From the NCBI RefSeq assembly GCF_000330505.1, contig NW_004440180.1:130297-194296 (forward strand): a DNA stretch of 64,000 bases, given 5' to 3'. Of this stretch, positions 30,062 through 39,886 are shown in pieces (the first letter of the stretch is position 1; every line of letters starts with the position of its first letter). This DNA is from Entamoeba invadens IP1 (lineage: Eukaryota; Evosea; Mastigamoebida; Endamoebidae). The position numbers were made by a program, and so were the translations under genes. The notes under the pieces were generated by a model. The model had not been told where the DNA came from. It worked only from the letters and a program-made list of their open reading frames with translations, and ran no database searches.

Positions 30062-30475
30062 ATGAACTGGAAAATAAAAGTGATGAGCACCGTTTTATTG
30101 ACAACAAATGTGAAGAGTTGTGATGAGGTATATAGGGTTTTAGGGGAGCTTGCGGAGAAAGTCCGGGGGTTGGAACAGATAGATTACGAGACATTAAATG
30201 CACGAGATAAGATGAAACTGAACACTACCATAGCATATGTCTATTGCACCGTTGACTTCAGTTTGTTCTATTTATTTAGTTATATTATTCTATATGAAAT
30301 CTCTACTTATTGAGAATATCACAAAGTGACACACAACCGGAGTCTCTTTTTAGGGTTGCGCATTAACTGAGTCTCAGTGTATTTAAGGCTTAATAACACA
30401 TTCAGTAGGAGTCACCCTGTGATTAAAGAGCTCGAAAGAGTCCGTGTGGCGATGAATAAGTCACAGAAAAAATGA
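30062..30475 (+). CDS. C1D/Rrp47 (Lrp1)-family exosome cofactor, spliced
   Basis: Exon 1 (30062-30260) and exon 2 (30378-30475) join across a 117 bp intron (30261-30377) that begins GTTTGT and ends CTCAG. The 297 nt stay in frame and encode 98 residues, or 91 if the second ATG at 30083 is used. The fold is the Sas10/C1D helical domain: VRGLEQIDYETL and RDKMKLNTTIAYVY in exon 1, then HPVIKELERVRVAMNK near the end, which matches the C1D signature hPvkqELeRirvYmnr. C1D/Rrp47 partners the exosome nuclease Rrp6 in rRNA and snoRNA processing. The first ATG is 11 bp from SEM1's ATG, so I favour the second, leaving a 32 bp gap between start codons. The acceptor choice is the least certain part. Confidence 0.8.
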
Positions 30476-30777
30476 GTGTCGTTGCAAAGTGAATTGATTG
30501 AGTGTTGACTCCATTTGTTTGTGTTGAAAAAGGCGAGAGAGATATCTTAGGCGATTGAAGTCGCAGAGACAGTACTTTTTTGTTGAAATATGCAACCCTA
30601 AATAGAACCAATTTTTCATATCAAATACGTCTTAAATAAGTCTTTTTTAAAGGCAAAAGAGACTCTTTTGTACTTTTTGTACTCAAACACACAAAAAGAC
30701 GAAGAAAATGCAAGTAACCCAATAACCAAAACAATAAGTCCTTTACAACAGAAACACTTCAAATTGGATTAGGCAAT
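30476..30777. other. spacer between the C1D-family gene and the CDF transporter
   Basis: 302 bp of mixed sequence, less AT-rich than other spacers (about 30480-30600), between convergent genes. A noncoding RNA is possible but no structure or box motif supports it. Confidence 0.35.
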
Positions 30778-31999
30778 TCAATCCTGTTCGTGCTCGTTAA
30801 ACACATCATGGTCATCATTGTAATCCAAATGGACAAAGGCACGATCCACATTGGGGTGTTTCTCAATTTTGGTTTGGAGAGTCTCCCCGATGTCATGGGC
30901 TTCAGCTAGTGTCATATTTTCATTCAAAACGATATCGACTTCTACCATATACCCCATTGACAAGTGGAATGCTCTCACAGTATCAATTGCCTTAATTCTC
31001 GGGTCGTGGTTCCAGCACGTCAAGATGATCTGTGAGATGAACTCTTGTGGCGCTGCTTTTCCGGACATAATCGAGAGATATTCCAGTAATGTCATGAACC
31101 AATTTAACATGATGTAGAACGATAAGACAATACCACCTACAGCATCCAACCACCAGAAGTAGTAATACCCAACTATAGACATACACATACCAAAGGTGTT
31201 GGTCAAGATATCATTCCGGTGATCGTCCGCTAACGCACCAGCAGCTGGGTTATTCACCGTTCTGCAATACAGGAATAAGCAACACTTTAAGAAGATAGTG
31301 GCACCAATGACACAGATGGGGAAGATCGACATCTCAAACTCAGAAGACCCAGCTAGAAGAGTCTGTCCTGCTGATGTCAACAATTGAATCGTCGCAGTAA
31401 ACATAGCAGTCGCAAATACTATAATCCCTAATGGTTCCATCCGCTTCTTCCCTATCGGGTACTTACTAGGGTTCGGCTTCTTCATCAAGAGCGCCGTGAT
31501 GAAGACAACGGCACCAGACACAATATCCAAACATGAGTCCAACGCACTTGCTATGACTGTAAGTGACCCCGAAAACACAGCAGCAACAATCTTCGTGACA
31601 CAGAGACACAAGTTAATAGCAAAACTCCCATAGATAGCTATTTTTGTGCTATTTATTATTATTTTATTATATTTTTATTTTATTATAATATATAATTAAA
31701 TTACTATAGTATATAGTATAAGTTGTATTCACCAAAATGAAAACAAACGGCCACCCACCAATGTCATCTTTCTCATCAACAGGTTCCTCAAAAAGGTTGT
31801 CGACAAAGCGGGACTGCTCTTTATAGAACTTCCTTAACTTCTTGTTCTTATTCGTCGCTCCAACATTGAATTTCTCTTTATAGAGCTTCCATGAGTCGTG
31901 ACCGATCTCATAGAACGCAGATTCCTTCTTCTCATCTTTCATTTCGATCTCTCCGATCTTCTCTTCTTTAGTCATATTTTTCTCTTTGCTCTCCGTCAT
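30778..31999 (-). CDS. cation diffusion facilitator, probable Mn2+ transporter, spliced
   Basis: Exon 1 (31749-31999) and exon 2 (30778-31648) join across a 100 bp intron (31649-31748) that begins GTTTGT and ends ATAG; 1122 nt encode 373 residues. The N-terminal 80 residues are charged and cytosolic. Six transmembrane helices follow, then a C-terminal cytosolic domain (about 280-373), as in all CDF antiporters. The TM2 metal site is DSCLD (Asp121, Asp125) and the TM5 site DDHRND (Asp226, Asp230). A DxxxD pair in both helices, with YPIGKKRMEPLGI in between, is the pattern of Mn-CDFs (plant MTP8-11), whereas Zn-CDFs have HxxxD. It would export Mn2+ from the cytosol into a compartment or out of the cell in exchange for protons. 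Confidence 0.88.
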
Positions 32000-32464
32000 G
32001 TCACCAACTTTCGTTTCTTTCTTTTCAAAGTTATTTTACCATCAAATAGCCAATAATGATTATACAAGAAATATTGTATACTAGAATTAACTAGTAATCA
32101 ACTATAATTTATTACTTCTTACCAAATATTAAAGACGGATTGCAAACAATAATTGTACCAATTAAGTACTATAGTTATAGTATCACTTTACTATTCAGTG
32201 AAAATGTTTTTCTGGGTTTTGTTCCATTCAATATAGTCACTGAGGCGATGAAAGGGGTGGTGTGTTGCTATGCCGTCACCTCTGCGTTTTACTTGACTCT
32301 TCTCGTTTGTTAATTTATGATTAAATGAAGGAGCAAAGGGTGTTGACAAGAAGTTACTAGTCTTCATATCGATCGCGACATTCTCCATATTGATCAACGA
32401 CAAGCCATATTCGACTGTCTCGAACAGAGACGTTTGTTTGTACTTTATAAATTGTTTTCTATAG
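32000..32464. other. ambiguous region: antisense reading frame versus 5' exons of the next gene
   Basis: Two interpretations compete. On the minus strand an open frame runs from about 32510 down to a stop at 32191, without a clear start. On the plus strand a frame from about 32330 to 32435 encodes a lysine-flanked hydrophobic helix (KKLLVFISIATFSILI) that would make an ideal first transmembrane segment for the gene at 32465-33283. Connecting it requires an unusually short intron (29 bp from GTTTGT at 32436, or 33 bp from the overlapping GTTTGT at 32432, to TATAG at 32464), and no in-frame ATG is seen before it. I favour the plus-strand reading but leave it open. Confidence 0.4.
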
Positions 32465-33283
32465 ATTTCAAAGGTGACATAAAGGTGTTTGGTGGGTCGA
32501 ACCCTTCAACGTCGTGTGATTCTATCGGGTGGTATCCCACATTCTTACTGAGTTTGTTTCTTCTTTCAATGAATAGTTTAAATGAATTATATTAATTAAT
32601 TAATTATAACATATAGAAGCAGATGGAGTTCAATATCGTTGTGGATATGACCCGATTCTCGAGTACGTCGGATACCTTTCACTTTCTTCGTCTTTTTTCG
32701 TTCTGTTGGCAACTGCAATTGCGTCTTTCCTTTTCAAAAAGGCGTCATATTCCTTTGGAGTTTGTATTAATACTATATGATACTATACAATACTATTCAA
32801 TACTATTTAAATACTATATTATACGATTCAATAGACTCAATTATAGATATACATCCTCGGCGGTGTCGTTTCGTTTGTTCTATTGGGGGGAACAGTCACT
32901 CAAACAATTTCAGTCTCGAAGGGATACACTTATTGTTTGGAAAATCTCACACTAGTCCACTCGGGCTCTCCTCAATGTTTTTTAAGACCTTTCATAACTA
33001 ACATAGTTGCACAATATCTCCTTTGTGTATTTTGGGTTTGTTAGAGTGTCTTTCTAACAAAGTAGTGGCGTAGAAATGACACTTCTTATCTCTATTGACT
33101 TCAAATAGAAATAACTTTTAGTGGATCAATCCTATCATTGGATGTACTTACTTCTTAACTGTTAAGCCTTACAAAGGCCCCACTCAACCTCAAAATTCAG
33201 AGACGGAAGATGATGTCTCTGACGAAGACATTCAAAACAAGAAACCCCTCATCCCAAAGCCTGTTGGATCCCCTGCAATATAA
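32465..33283 (+). CDS. spliced multi-pass membrane protein, unknown (5' end unresolved)
   Basis: Four exons can be placed with confidence: 32465-32551, 32617-32759, 32847-33035 and 33122-33283. The introns are 65, 87 and 86 bp; each begins GTTTGT and ends TAG, and the frame is kept throughout to the TAA at 33281-33283. The product has an extracellular loop with two cysteines (SCDSIGWYP and QYRCGYDP), two adjacent transmembrane helices (SLSSSFFVLLATAIASFLF and YILGGVVSFVLLGG), a second loop with two cysteines, and a long C-terminal helix pair followed by an acidic tail. With the likely first helix at about 32342-32390 it would be a four-pass protein with two Cys-bearing loops, as in claudin- or tetraspanin-like topologies. 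No family is recognised. The N terminus is incomplete in this call. Confidence 0.65.
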
Positions 33284-33334
33284 TCTCTTATCATTTTGTG
33301 TTGGAGTAAAAAAATGTATTCTTGAAGAGTTAAT

Positions 33335-34204
33335 TTAGTTGTCTTGGTGGAGTTCCTCATCTTTCAGTTCAACATCCCCATCCTTTTGGTCATCATCATA
33401 CTTCGGTCCTTTGATATCACCAGACTTAGCCGAGGTCAAACTTGCAAATTTGGCGAAGTATCCAATAATCGCCGAGAAGAGTCCTATTATAGACCCAGCA
33501 ATTATATCACTGAAGTTATGATAATAGTCTCTTGTTCTTGATATCACAATAATCCCTGCAAGGATAAATGGGACAATAACGGGAATAACTACACTTGAGT
33601 CTCATTAATTCCTACTAATAGTATAAATATTAATAATATTATTATAATCGGTGAATATTATAATTGTAATAATTATATTATAATATTATAACAAACGTCT
33701 CCACATCTCAGGCTTGTCACTAAATACTCTCAACTCCCCCGCTACATACAACGAAAAATAACCAAACCCGTTAAAAGAAGCAGCAGAATGCCCAGATGGG
33801 AAAGACTTCCAAGCGTCCCTTTCATCCCCTCTTGCGACCAACTCATACATATTTGGACGTGGTCGACCAGCATATATTTTGCCGCCTTGGACAAACATGA
33901 ATGCCGTCAAAATGGCTGCGACAAGTGACAAAAATGAGAATATCAAATGTCTCAAGCTCAGTCGTCGGAGTTCAACAATTAAAATCAAAATGATGGTGGG
34001 GAGGTATGCGACGATACCAGCGACTACTGTTGAAAATGTTGGTGGAATGTACGGGTACGTCACATTTGGGTTCTCAGAGAGATCAGGGACTTCCATGCGG
34101 AAGCCGTGGACAACAGAAAACACTATTACCAAGATTCCAGTAAATACGATATAAATCAGGTCGTAAACTATTGAGAGAAACAACACAAGATATTTGTTCA
34201 TCAA
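33335..34204 (-). CDS. PAP2-type lipid phosphate phosphatase, spliced
   Basis: Exon 1 (33697-34204) and exon 2 (33335-33588) join across a 108 bp intron (33589-33696) that begins GTTTGT and ends GTAG, giving 253 residues. The three PAP2 phosphatase motifs are complete: K-x6-RP as Lys109 to Pro117 (KIYAGRPRP), PSGH at 136-139, and SR-x5-H-x3-D at Ser186 to Asp197. Motif 3 lies wholly in exon 2, so splicing is required for activity. Five or six transmembrane helices surround the motifs. The family dephosphorylates phosphatidic acid, lysophosphatidic acid and similar lipids on the outer or luminal face. The C-terminal tail is charged. It converges with the preceding gene with 51 bp between stop codons. 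Confidence 0.9.
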
Positions 34205-34715
34205 TTCTCTTTTCTAGTTTCACTGCTCCTCTTTTGGATAGTCCACTTTTGTTTGCATATCAAAAACGTGCATATAAAAGCAAATCTAATCAATAACATA
34301 TATTTATAGTATATTTATAATATTTATACTATTTTTATTAAAATTTGTTTTTTGTTGGTTTATTAAATCAGTGATTTGATTGAGGTCCAGTTATTAAAGA
34401 CCAATACACATTGAAATTTCATTGTGTTAAAAAGTCAAAAATTAAATACAAAACAAAGGCAAAAAACGGGATTATTTGTATAAAATTTTGGAAGTATGAT
34501 ACTCCACAGTTAACCACTTTCTATGTTCCTTTTTACTTCCATGAAACTAATATTTACTTATACATGAACTAAATGAAGTAATATAAATACAAGAGACTAC
34601 ACCAAACTTTCCTAGTTTAACGAATAATTTATTTAACTATAAATGTTCTATATGTGCAGAGCACTGAAACACGATGAAAGATTTGAATATTTCTATATTT
34701 GTCCACGACCATTGG
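34205..34715. other. spacer between PAP2 and the VPS13-like gene
   Basis: 511 bp of AT-rich DNA. It should contain the PAP2 promoter on its left side and the 3' end of the VPS13-like transcript on its right. No RNA gene or repeat was seen. Confidence 0.4.
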
Positions 34716-37700
34716 TTAGTGGTATGATGGTGGAAGTAACACATTCTCGACATCCAGTCCTGCTATAAGTCCTTTTGAGTTTTCTATAATGCTTCTTAAC
34801 GCGTTGGCTTCAACAGTAGTCCACCCGACTAAATCAAATGAGTTCTGCACGCCACGTAGTTTGTAAAATATTTTGAGGAGAGTGGGGTGTGACACAATTC
34901 CAATAAAAGACGACAAAAATGTCGTAAAAGTACACACCGGCCGACTCCCATAGTTCTTAGAAATAACAAAGAGTGCAGTCTCGGTGACTACAAGTGTGTC
35001 TATTCCTTTCTCTCGCTGCTTAAAAACACAATCGATGTACTTTGCAGTGTGATATCTTCCTTTATTGCACTCGACTAAGAACGACCACCCCACTGCATCT
35101 TTCTCATTGTAATCCCCACCAGCTACATACCACGGAAAACGGACTCTATCCTCCGCTATAAAGCCACAGGACTCCCCACTTATCCCCATCCCAACATTTT
35201 GCACAAAGCCTACAACTCCATCGATCGGCTTGACTACCACTCCAGCTACTCCCGCAAATATCCCACCGACAAATCCTAGTGGGCCAAGTAAGACGGACTT
35301 CTCTTTAGCCATCTGGTACATAGTAGAGGGGGTGCTCCAAAGGCCTTTAATACCCGAGACAAACCCATCATTGAGTGCATCGACGCCAAGATCGATGCTC
35401 TTATAAAAAGTCTTCTCAAGGGAGTTCTTGAATTCGTCGGGGAGTTTCTTCTCGACGTCAGTGAATAAGTCGATGGGGATGGTGTACCGTTCAAAGGTCT
35501 TGTAATCGACGACTTCATAGGAGAGTCGTATGTTATTCAATCCGACTATCCCACTTGCCCATTGCTGCTTTATGGACTTGAAATTGATTTCTTTGGAGAA
35601 GTACTCGATGATCACTCGCGCGAAGTCTTTGAAAGACGTCTCGACGGGCTTTGAGTGGAATCTGTGCACGACTATTGGGACGTTCTTGACTGCGTTCATT
35701 TGAGTCAAGTGGTGCAAAGTAGTTGCAGACTCCGATAAAGGTGGTGGCTTGACTGCACTTGGATTAATAGTGACATGGAATGCTAATGAGTTACACACAA
35801 ACCTCTCAATATGAAGAAAGAAGGTCTCCTGGACCACTTCAGATGTTCCGTCTTTCTTTTTCTTCTCAGTTTCAATAGTAGAGTAGACACTCTTGTAGAT
35901 ATTATACACTTCTAAAGCACGTACTAAGAAGGAAGGATCAATTTGAATTTCAGTGGTCTGGAGCGCCGTTGTGATCTCTACGACATGTAACGAGTAATTC
36001 AAAATCTCTCCAACCCCCATCCGAAGTAATTTGCAGCCTAAGTGGAAATAGTTTTGCTTGGAGTCAGACACCCAAGACGATGGCGATGGCGAGATAATCA
36101 CGGGCTTACTTTCTAAGAGAGTCACATCTTGACAATCAGCTTGGAAATAGTCCACCGAACACTCCAAATGAGTGTGTAAAAAGGTTTGGACGACTTTAGT
36201 TTGGACGTTAAATACAGAGAAGTGTAAGAACTCCATGCTGTTGACTAACACGGAGACTCCAAACGACGGAACAGCCAGAGAGAAGTCATATAAAGGCAAC
36301 GAGTCTATTTTGGGGTCATACAAACTGACGGTATTAAAATTGATATAAGTTGTTCCCTTATTCAGAGCGAAAGAGGAATACGCATATTCGTGTTTCTTCT
36401 TCAGTGAATTGAACATTTGAAGGGTGTGCTGTGTAGAAGATATTAATGGATTGATTAGAGTGTTTTCCTTGTCATGCATTTGTATTAAATGCTTCAGTGT
36501 AGGGTTTGTCCACGCAAAAGGAAATGATTTGTTTGGTTGAATAGTGTATGTGTGGATCGTGTTCACTTGCGCGAATGTTATTGGAAACGATGTGAAGTTC
36601 TGAACACACAAACTCGGCTTTTGGACACCATCAAAGCTAATAGTGAACTCTTTGTTAACTACAGTGACACTGATATTCACAAAGATGTACTTCTCGTCTT
36701 TCCCTGTTAATATCATTTGGCAATTCATCGCTTTATAAATAGAAAAGTCCTCACTCTGGTACTCTTCTTCGTTGACAACAACAGTTGCTGAGATCTTTAA
36801 TTTCCCACTCACGTTACAGGGGACATACGACTTCGGTAACACCACAGTCCCACTTGGAAATTGGGCACAGTAAAATTTCATACGATGGACCATCAAATTC
36901 TGCACAACGTACTTCTGCTTCACTACACACACTTTAATCCCATGGGTGTCATCAGCTATCGTATTATACACAAAATCAATGGGAGGAGTCCCGAGTGTGA
37001 CTTCCCCAATCTTGTCAAAGCACAGGACAACTTGTTTACTGATCATCAAGTAATTCTCCGACCGCAATGAAAGATGTCCAATTTCAACTTCCTTGTCGAT
37101 ATCACTTGAAATGTCATCGTCACTACTCTCACTGTTCTCCGGAGTCTTGCGCGGGGTGGGTTGAGTCCGCTTCCTCTTTCTCACGTTCTTTTCGACGTTC
37201 TCGTCTTGGAGCTTCTTCACTGCTTTTGCTTCTTTTTGGTTCATCACTTTTGGAATGGTAATCGGCACAACGGCGCCATCGGTCGGTATTTTAATGTCAT
37301 TCACTGCAAGTGGTAGTAACGTGTAGTTCCTCACAAAGTAATTCACAAAGAAGACGACTTCTGTGGGAGCGTTTTCGTATTCCACAAAGGAGATGTTCAT
37401 TTCGCTGATATGCGACGGCGATTTAAATATGACTTTCTTCCCTCTCAAATTTGATGGGAAGAGGTAGAACGGTTGTGAATTGACGTACAGACCAGCTTTG
37501 TCCATATCGAAGTTCTCGACGGTATTTTCAGTCATTCGTAAGATACCGGAGAGTCTTTGATTGTTGTGTGCATATGTAGTCTTACCGAATGGCGGTATCT
37601 CCAATTTGTTCTTATTGATATCGTCCAACTCGAGGACTAAAGTGATTGGTAATTTGGACTTAAAGACGTAAGGGTGTTGGACCACAAAAGTGACTGTTCT

Positions 37701-39596
37701 GACGTACTTTCCTTCTAAGGTCTTAGTTGGTAACCCTAGTTTAGGTGACATCATAATGATATCGACGGGGGCCTTTCCATAGAGTTTAGTGATACTTTGT
37801 TCCCACTCGGGGTGTATTGTGTCGTCTTCTGTAGGGATATGGAATGTGCAGATTTTGTTCTCTTGTGGCACTTCCCCTTCCGGCGCACACGCCACGGAGA
37901 AGTACGTTCGAGCAAAAAAGGGCTGTAAAAAGAGGGTTTCTTCCGGTCGCAATTTTTTTACTAAGAAGTTCTTAATTGAAGGGGTTGAGAAGTACACGAC
38001 GATGCGTTGGGATGTTGTATTAAAGACTGAAATTGGAGAGACGATTTTTAACTGCCGATTTGAGACTCGTTCTAAAGTGACATATCCCAGTGGTTTCCCA
38101 GTGTCGTGGCTTGTGAGTTCAAGTACTCTTTTGACGCCACCTATAGTGAATGACGCCGAATTAAACCCTTCGATTTTCATCACGACATCTTGACCTTCTG
38201 GTAACTCGACGTCTTGTCCATTCTCTGCAAAGATCTTTCTATCTTTCACGACAAATTCGATGGTACAGCCGGAGCAATTGGAGACGACAAATCCTTTGAT
38301 AATGGGGAGAGGCGTTCTCTGTGGGGTGATGATAGTGGTGATGTCGAAGTTCTTTGGTTTCACGTCTCTGACCATTTTAGACAGAGAGAAGAGTGAGATT
38401 AAAAAATGTGGCGTGATGTTCACATTGAACGCCTTTTTTGTGATCACTCGACACGACGTGTTAATCCACGCACACTTGATTTTGGTCTTGTCGATGACGT
38501 TCTCAAACTTTTGTTTGTCCGCGTTGAACGACTGGAGGAGGAAATCGAAGTCGACGGTCATCGAACTAGTCTTCCCCGACATATGAATGGTGTCCACTGA
38601 GATCAAAAAGTTCTTCACATCCGAAGATAAGATCACTGTGATAGCTGGGATGATCACATGATACTTCTTCAGTGTTGGAGCAGACATGACTGGTAAGTTA
38701 ATAGTCTGTTGCACTGCGTCTGTTGGTGTGAAGACCTTTGATGTGTGTTGTGGGAAGGGGAGAGGTTTATTAAAGAAGTAGTGTTGGATGTCAGTTGAGA
38801 GTTGGTCGAAGATGTGTGACATTAAAAAGCATTCGAACGCGCCGATCTTCAGTTGAATTGGTTTTGTAGTGAAATCGACTTGATAATTCTCGTCGAACTG
38901 TTTCCGTCCAATCGTCTTAGTAACTTTCAGTGTTAAATTTGTTCGATTGAGCACCTCGTTTTTCGATGAAGAGATGTGGAAATTGTGTAACTCCAATTCA
39001 AGAGTCTCGAGTGGGTGTTTATGGTCCGAACCGACGTAGACTAAACCATTTAAGTTGCCTTCAAACACTAAATCGCCTTTCGATTGATTATCCTCAAGTA
39101 TTAGTGTCCCGAGAGAAATAGAATATTTGATAGTAAATATAGTTTTTGGTTGCGATGTGAAGTACTGCGAAAAGTATTGAATGACTTTCGACCAATACTC
39201 ATGTAACTTGTTCACATCTTTTGGTATGAAAACTAGCAATGGATGACAGATATGAAATGTTAAGAGAGACTGCTCAACTACCATCGACATGTCAAAAGGA
39301 GCATCTCCAGCCAATTTAAAGATGGGTTTGACGTCATCACAGATCTCAAGAGATGAAAATTTCACAGAAACTGTTGTCGCCATTTGCTTCTTGTGTTCAT
39401 CTATTGAATTTTGGTTGGATTCAGTTGAAGAATTTGTTAGTTCTATGTCTTGAGAAATACTACTACTGACTTGTGGAACTCTCCTTTCAGAAGTGACAGT
39501 AATATCAAGTCCTTTGAGCGAATATGTCAAAGTGTTTGGAACGGAGAGTCGAGTCTCCTTTGATCGTAAGCGAAAATGAAAACGCTTATTGAACAT
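34716..39596 (-). CDS. VPS13-like bridge-type lipid-transfer protein, lacking the chorein N terminus
   Basis: The 1626-residue product resembles the C-terminal two-thirds of VPS13. The middle (about 500-1050) has strand-rich repeats typical of the VAB/SHR-BD region, including SPISVFNTTSQRIVVYF and YFVRNYTLLPLAV, the latter resembling the family's phrase about polypeptide-flanking strands. The C terminus (about 1390-1500) has the DH-like/ATG2_C signature with runs such as GLWSTPSTMYQMA and GVVVKPIDGVVGF, followed by a PH-like end. VPS13 proteins form long grooves that move lipids between organelles at contact sites. Usual length is about 3000; the first residues here (MFNKRFHFRLRSK) do not resemble the chorein domain. 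It may be a short paralogue or the start may lie elsewhere. Confidence 0.72.
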   Translation of the reverse strand: MFNKRFHFRLRSKETRLSVPNTLTYSLKGLDITVTSERRVPQVSSSISQDIELTNSSTESNQNSIDEHKKQMATTVSVKFSSLEICDDVKPIFKLAGDAPFDMSMVVEQSLLTFHICHPLLVFIPKDVNKLHEYWSKVIQYFSQYFTSQPKTIFTIKYSISLGTLILEDNQSKGDLVFEGNLNGLVYVGSDHKHPLETLELELHNFHISSSKNEVLNRTNLTLKVTKTIGRKQFDENYQVDFTTKPIQLKIGAFECFLMSHIFDQLSTDIQHYFFNKPLPFPQHTSKVFTPTDAVQQTINLPVMSAPTLKKYHVIIPAITVILSSDVKNFLISVDTIHMSGKTSSMTVDFDFLLQSFNADKQKFENVIDKTKIKCAWINTSCRVITKKAFNVNITPHFLISLFSLSKMVRDVKPKNFDITTIITPQRTPLPIIKGFVVSNCSGCTIEFVVKDRKIFAENGQDVELPEGQDVVMKIEGFNSASFTIGGVKRVLELTSHDTGKPLGYVTLERVSNRQLKIVSPISVFNTTSQRIVVYFSTPSIKNFLVKKLRPEETLFLQPFFARTYFSVACAPEGEVPQENKICTFHIPTEDDTIHPEWEQSITKLYGKAPVDIIMMSPKLGLPTKTLEGKYVRTVTFVVQHPYVFKSKLPITLVLELDDINKNKLEIPPFGKTTYAHNNQRLSGILRMTENTVENFDMDKAGLYVNSQPFYLFPSNLRGKKVIFKSPSHISEMNISFVEYENAPTEVVFFVNYFVRNYTLLPLAVNDIKIPTDGAVVPITIPKVMNQKEAKAVKKLQDENVEKNVRKRKRTQPTPRKTPENSESSDDDISSDIDKEVEIGHLSLRSENYLMISKQVVLCFDKIGEVTLGTPPIDFVYNTIADDTHGIKVCVVKQKYVVQNLMVHRMKFYCAQFPSGTVVLPKSYVPCNVSGKLKISATVVVNEEEYQSEDFSIYKAMNCQMILTGKDEKYIFVNISVTVVNKEFTISFDGVQKPSLCVQNFTSFPITFAQVNTIHTYTIQPNKSFPFAWTNPTLKHLIQMHDKENTLINPLISSTQHTLQMFNSLKKKHEYAYSSFALNKGTTYINFNTVSLYDPKIDSLPLYDFSLAVPSFGVSVLVNSMEFLHFSVFNVQTKVVQTFLHTHLECSVDYFQADCQDVTLLESKPVIISPSPSSWVSDSKQNYFHLGCKLLRMGVGEILNYSLHVVEITTALQTTEIQIDPSFLVRALEVYNIYKSVYSTIETEKKKKDGTSEVVQETFFLHIERFVCNSLAFHVTINPSAVKPPPLSESATTLHHLTQMNAVKNVPIVVHRFHSKPVETSFKDFARVIIEYFSKEINFKSIKQQWASGIVGLNNIRLSYEVVDYKTFERYTIPIDLFTDVEKKLPDEFKNSLEKTFYKSIDLGVDALNDGFVSGIKGLWSTPSTMYQMAKEKSVLLGPLGFVGGIFAGVAGVVVKPIDGVVGFVQNVGMGISGESCGFIAEDRVRFPWYVAGGDYNEKDAVGWSFLVECNKGRYHTAKYIDCVFKQREKGIDTLVVTETALFVISKNYGSRPVCTFTTFLSSFIGIVSHPTLLKIFYKLRGVQNSFDLVGWTTVEANALRSIIENSKGLIAGLDVENVLLPPSYH

Positions 39597-39886
39597 CTAA
39601 TAAGACTATTTGTTCACATTTTTTAGTCTCAAAAACTCACCACATACAAAGGACATAATAATAATAAAATATTGATAAAACACCAATATCATTTATTAAT
39701 AAAAATATTAATCAACATATTAAAAAACAATATTTATAAAATTTTTAATAAATTTTTTAATAAACTTATGGTTTTATAAATTAACTATTCTTTTAATTAT
39801 TTCTTACTAATATAAAACTAAAAAAAACAAAAGAAAATTAGTAACTTTTTAAATAAAAAAGAACTATTAAAATAGTATTAAGTAAA

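Noticed and set aside
30423..30611. Minus-strand 62-codon frame
   Set aside because: Antisense to exon 2 of the C1D-family gene, without any domain.
32191..32403. Minus-strand open frame of 70 codons as a gene
   Set aside because: No clear start or upstream exon; extending it needs a frameshift at about 32497, and it overlaps a better-supported plus-strand spliced gene. Kept only as an alternative.
32480..32500. GGTTCGA-like B box on the minus strand near 32.49 kb
   Set aside because: No cloverleaf or A box; the bases encode part of the membrane protein exon.
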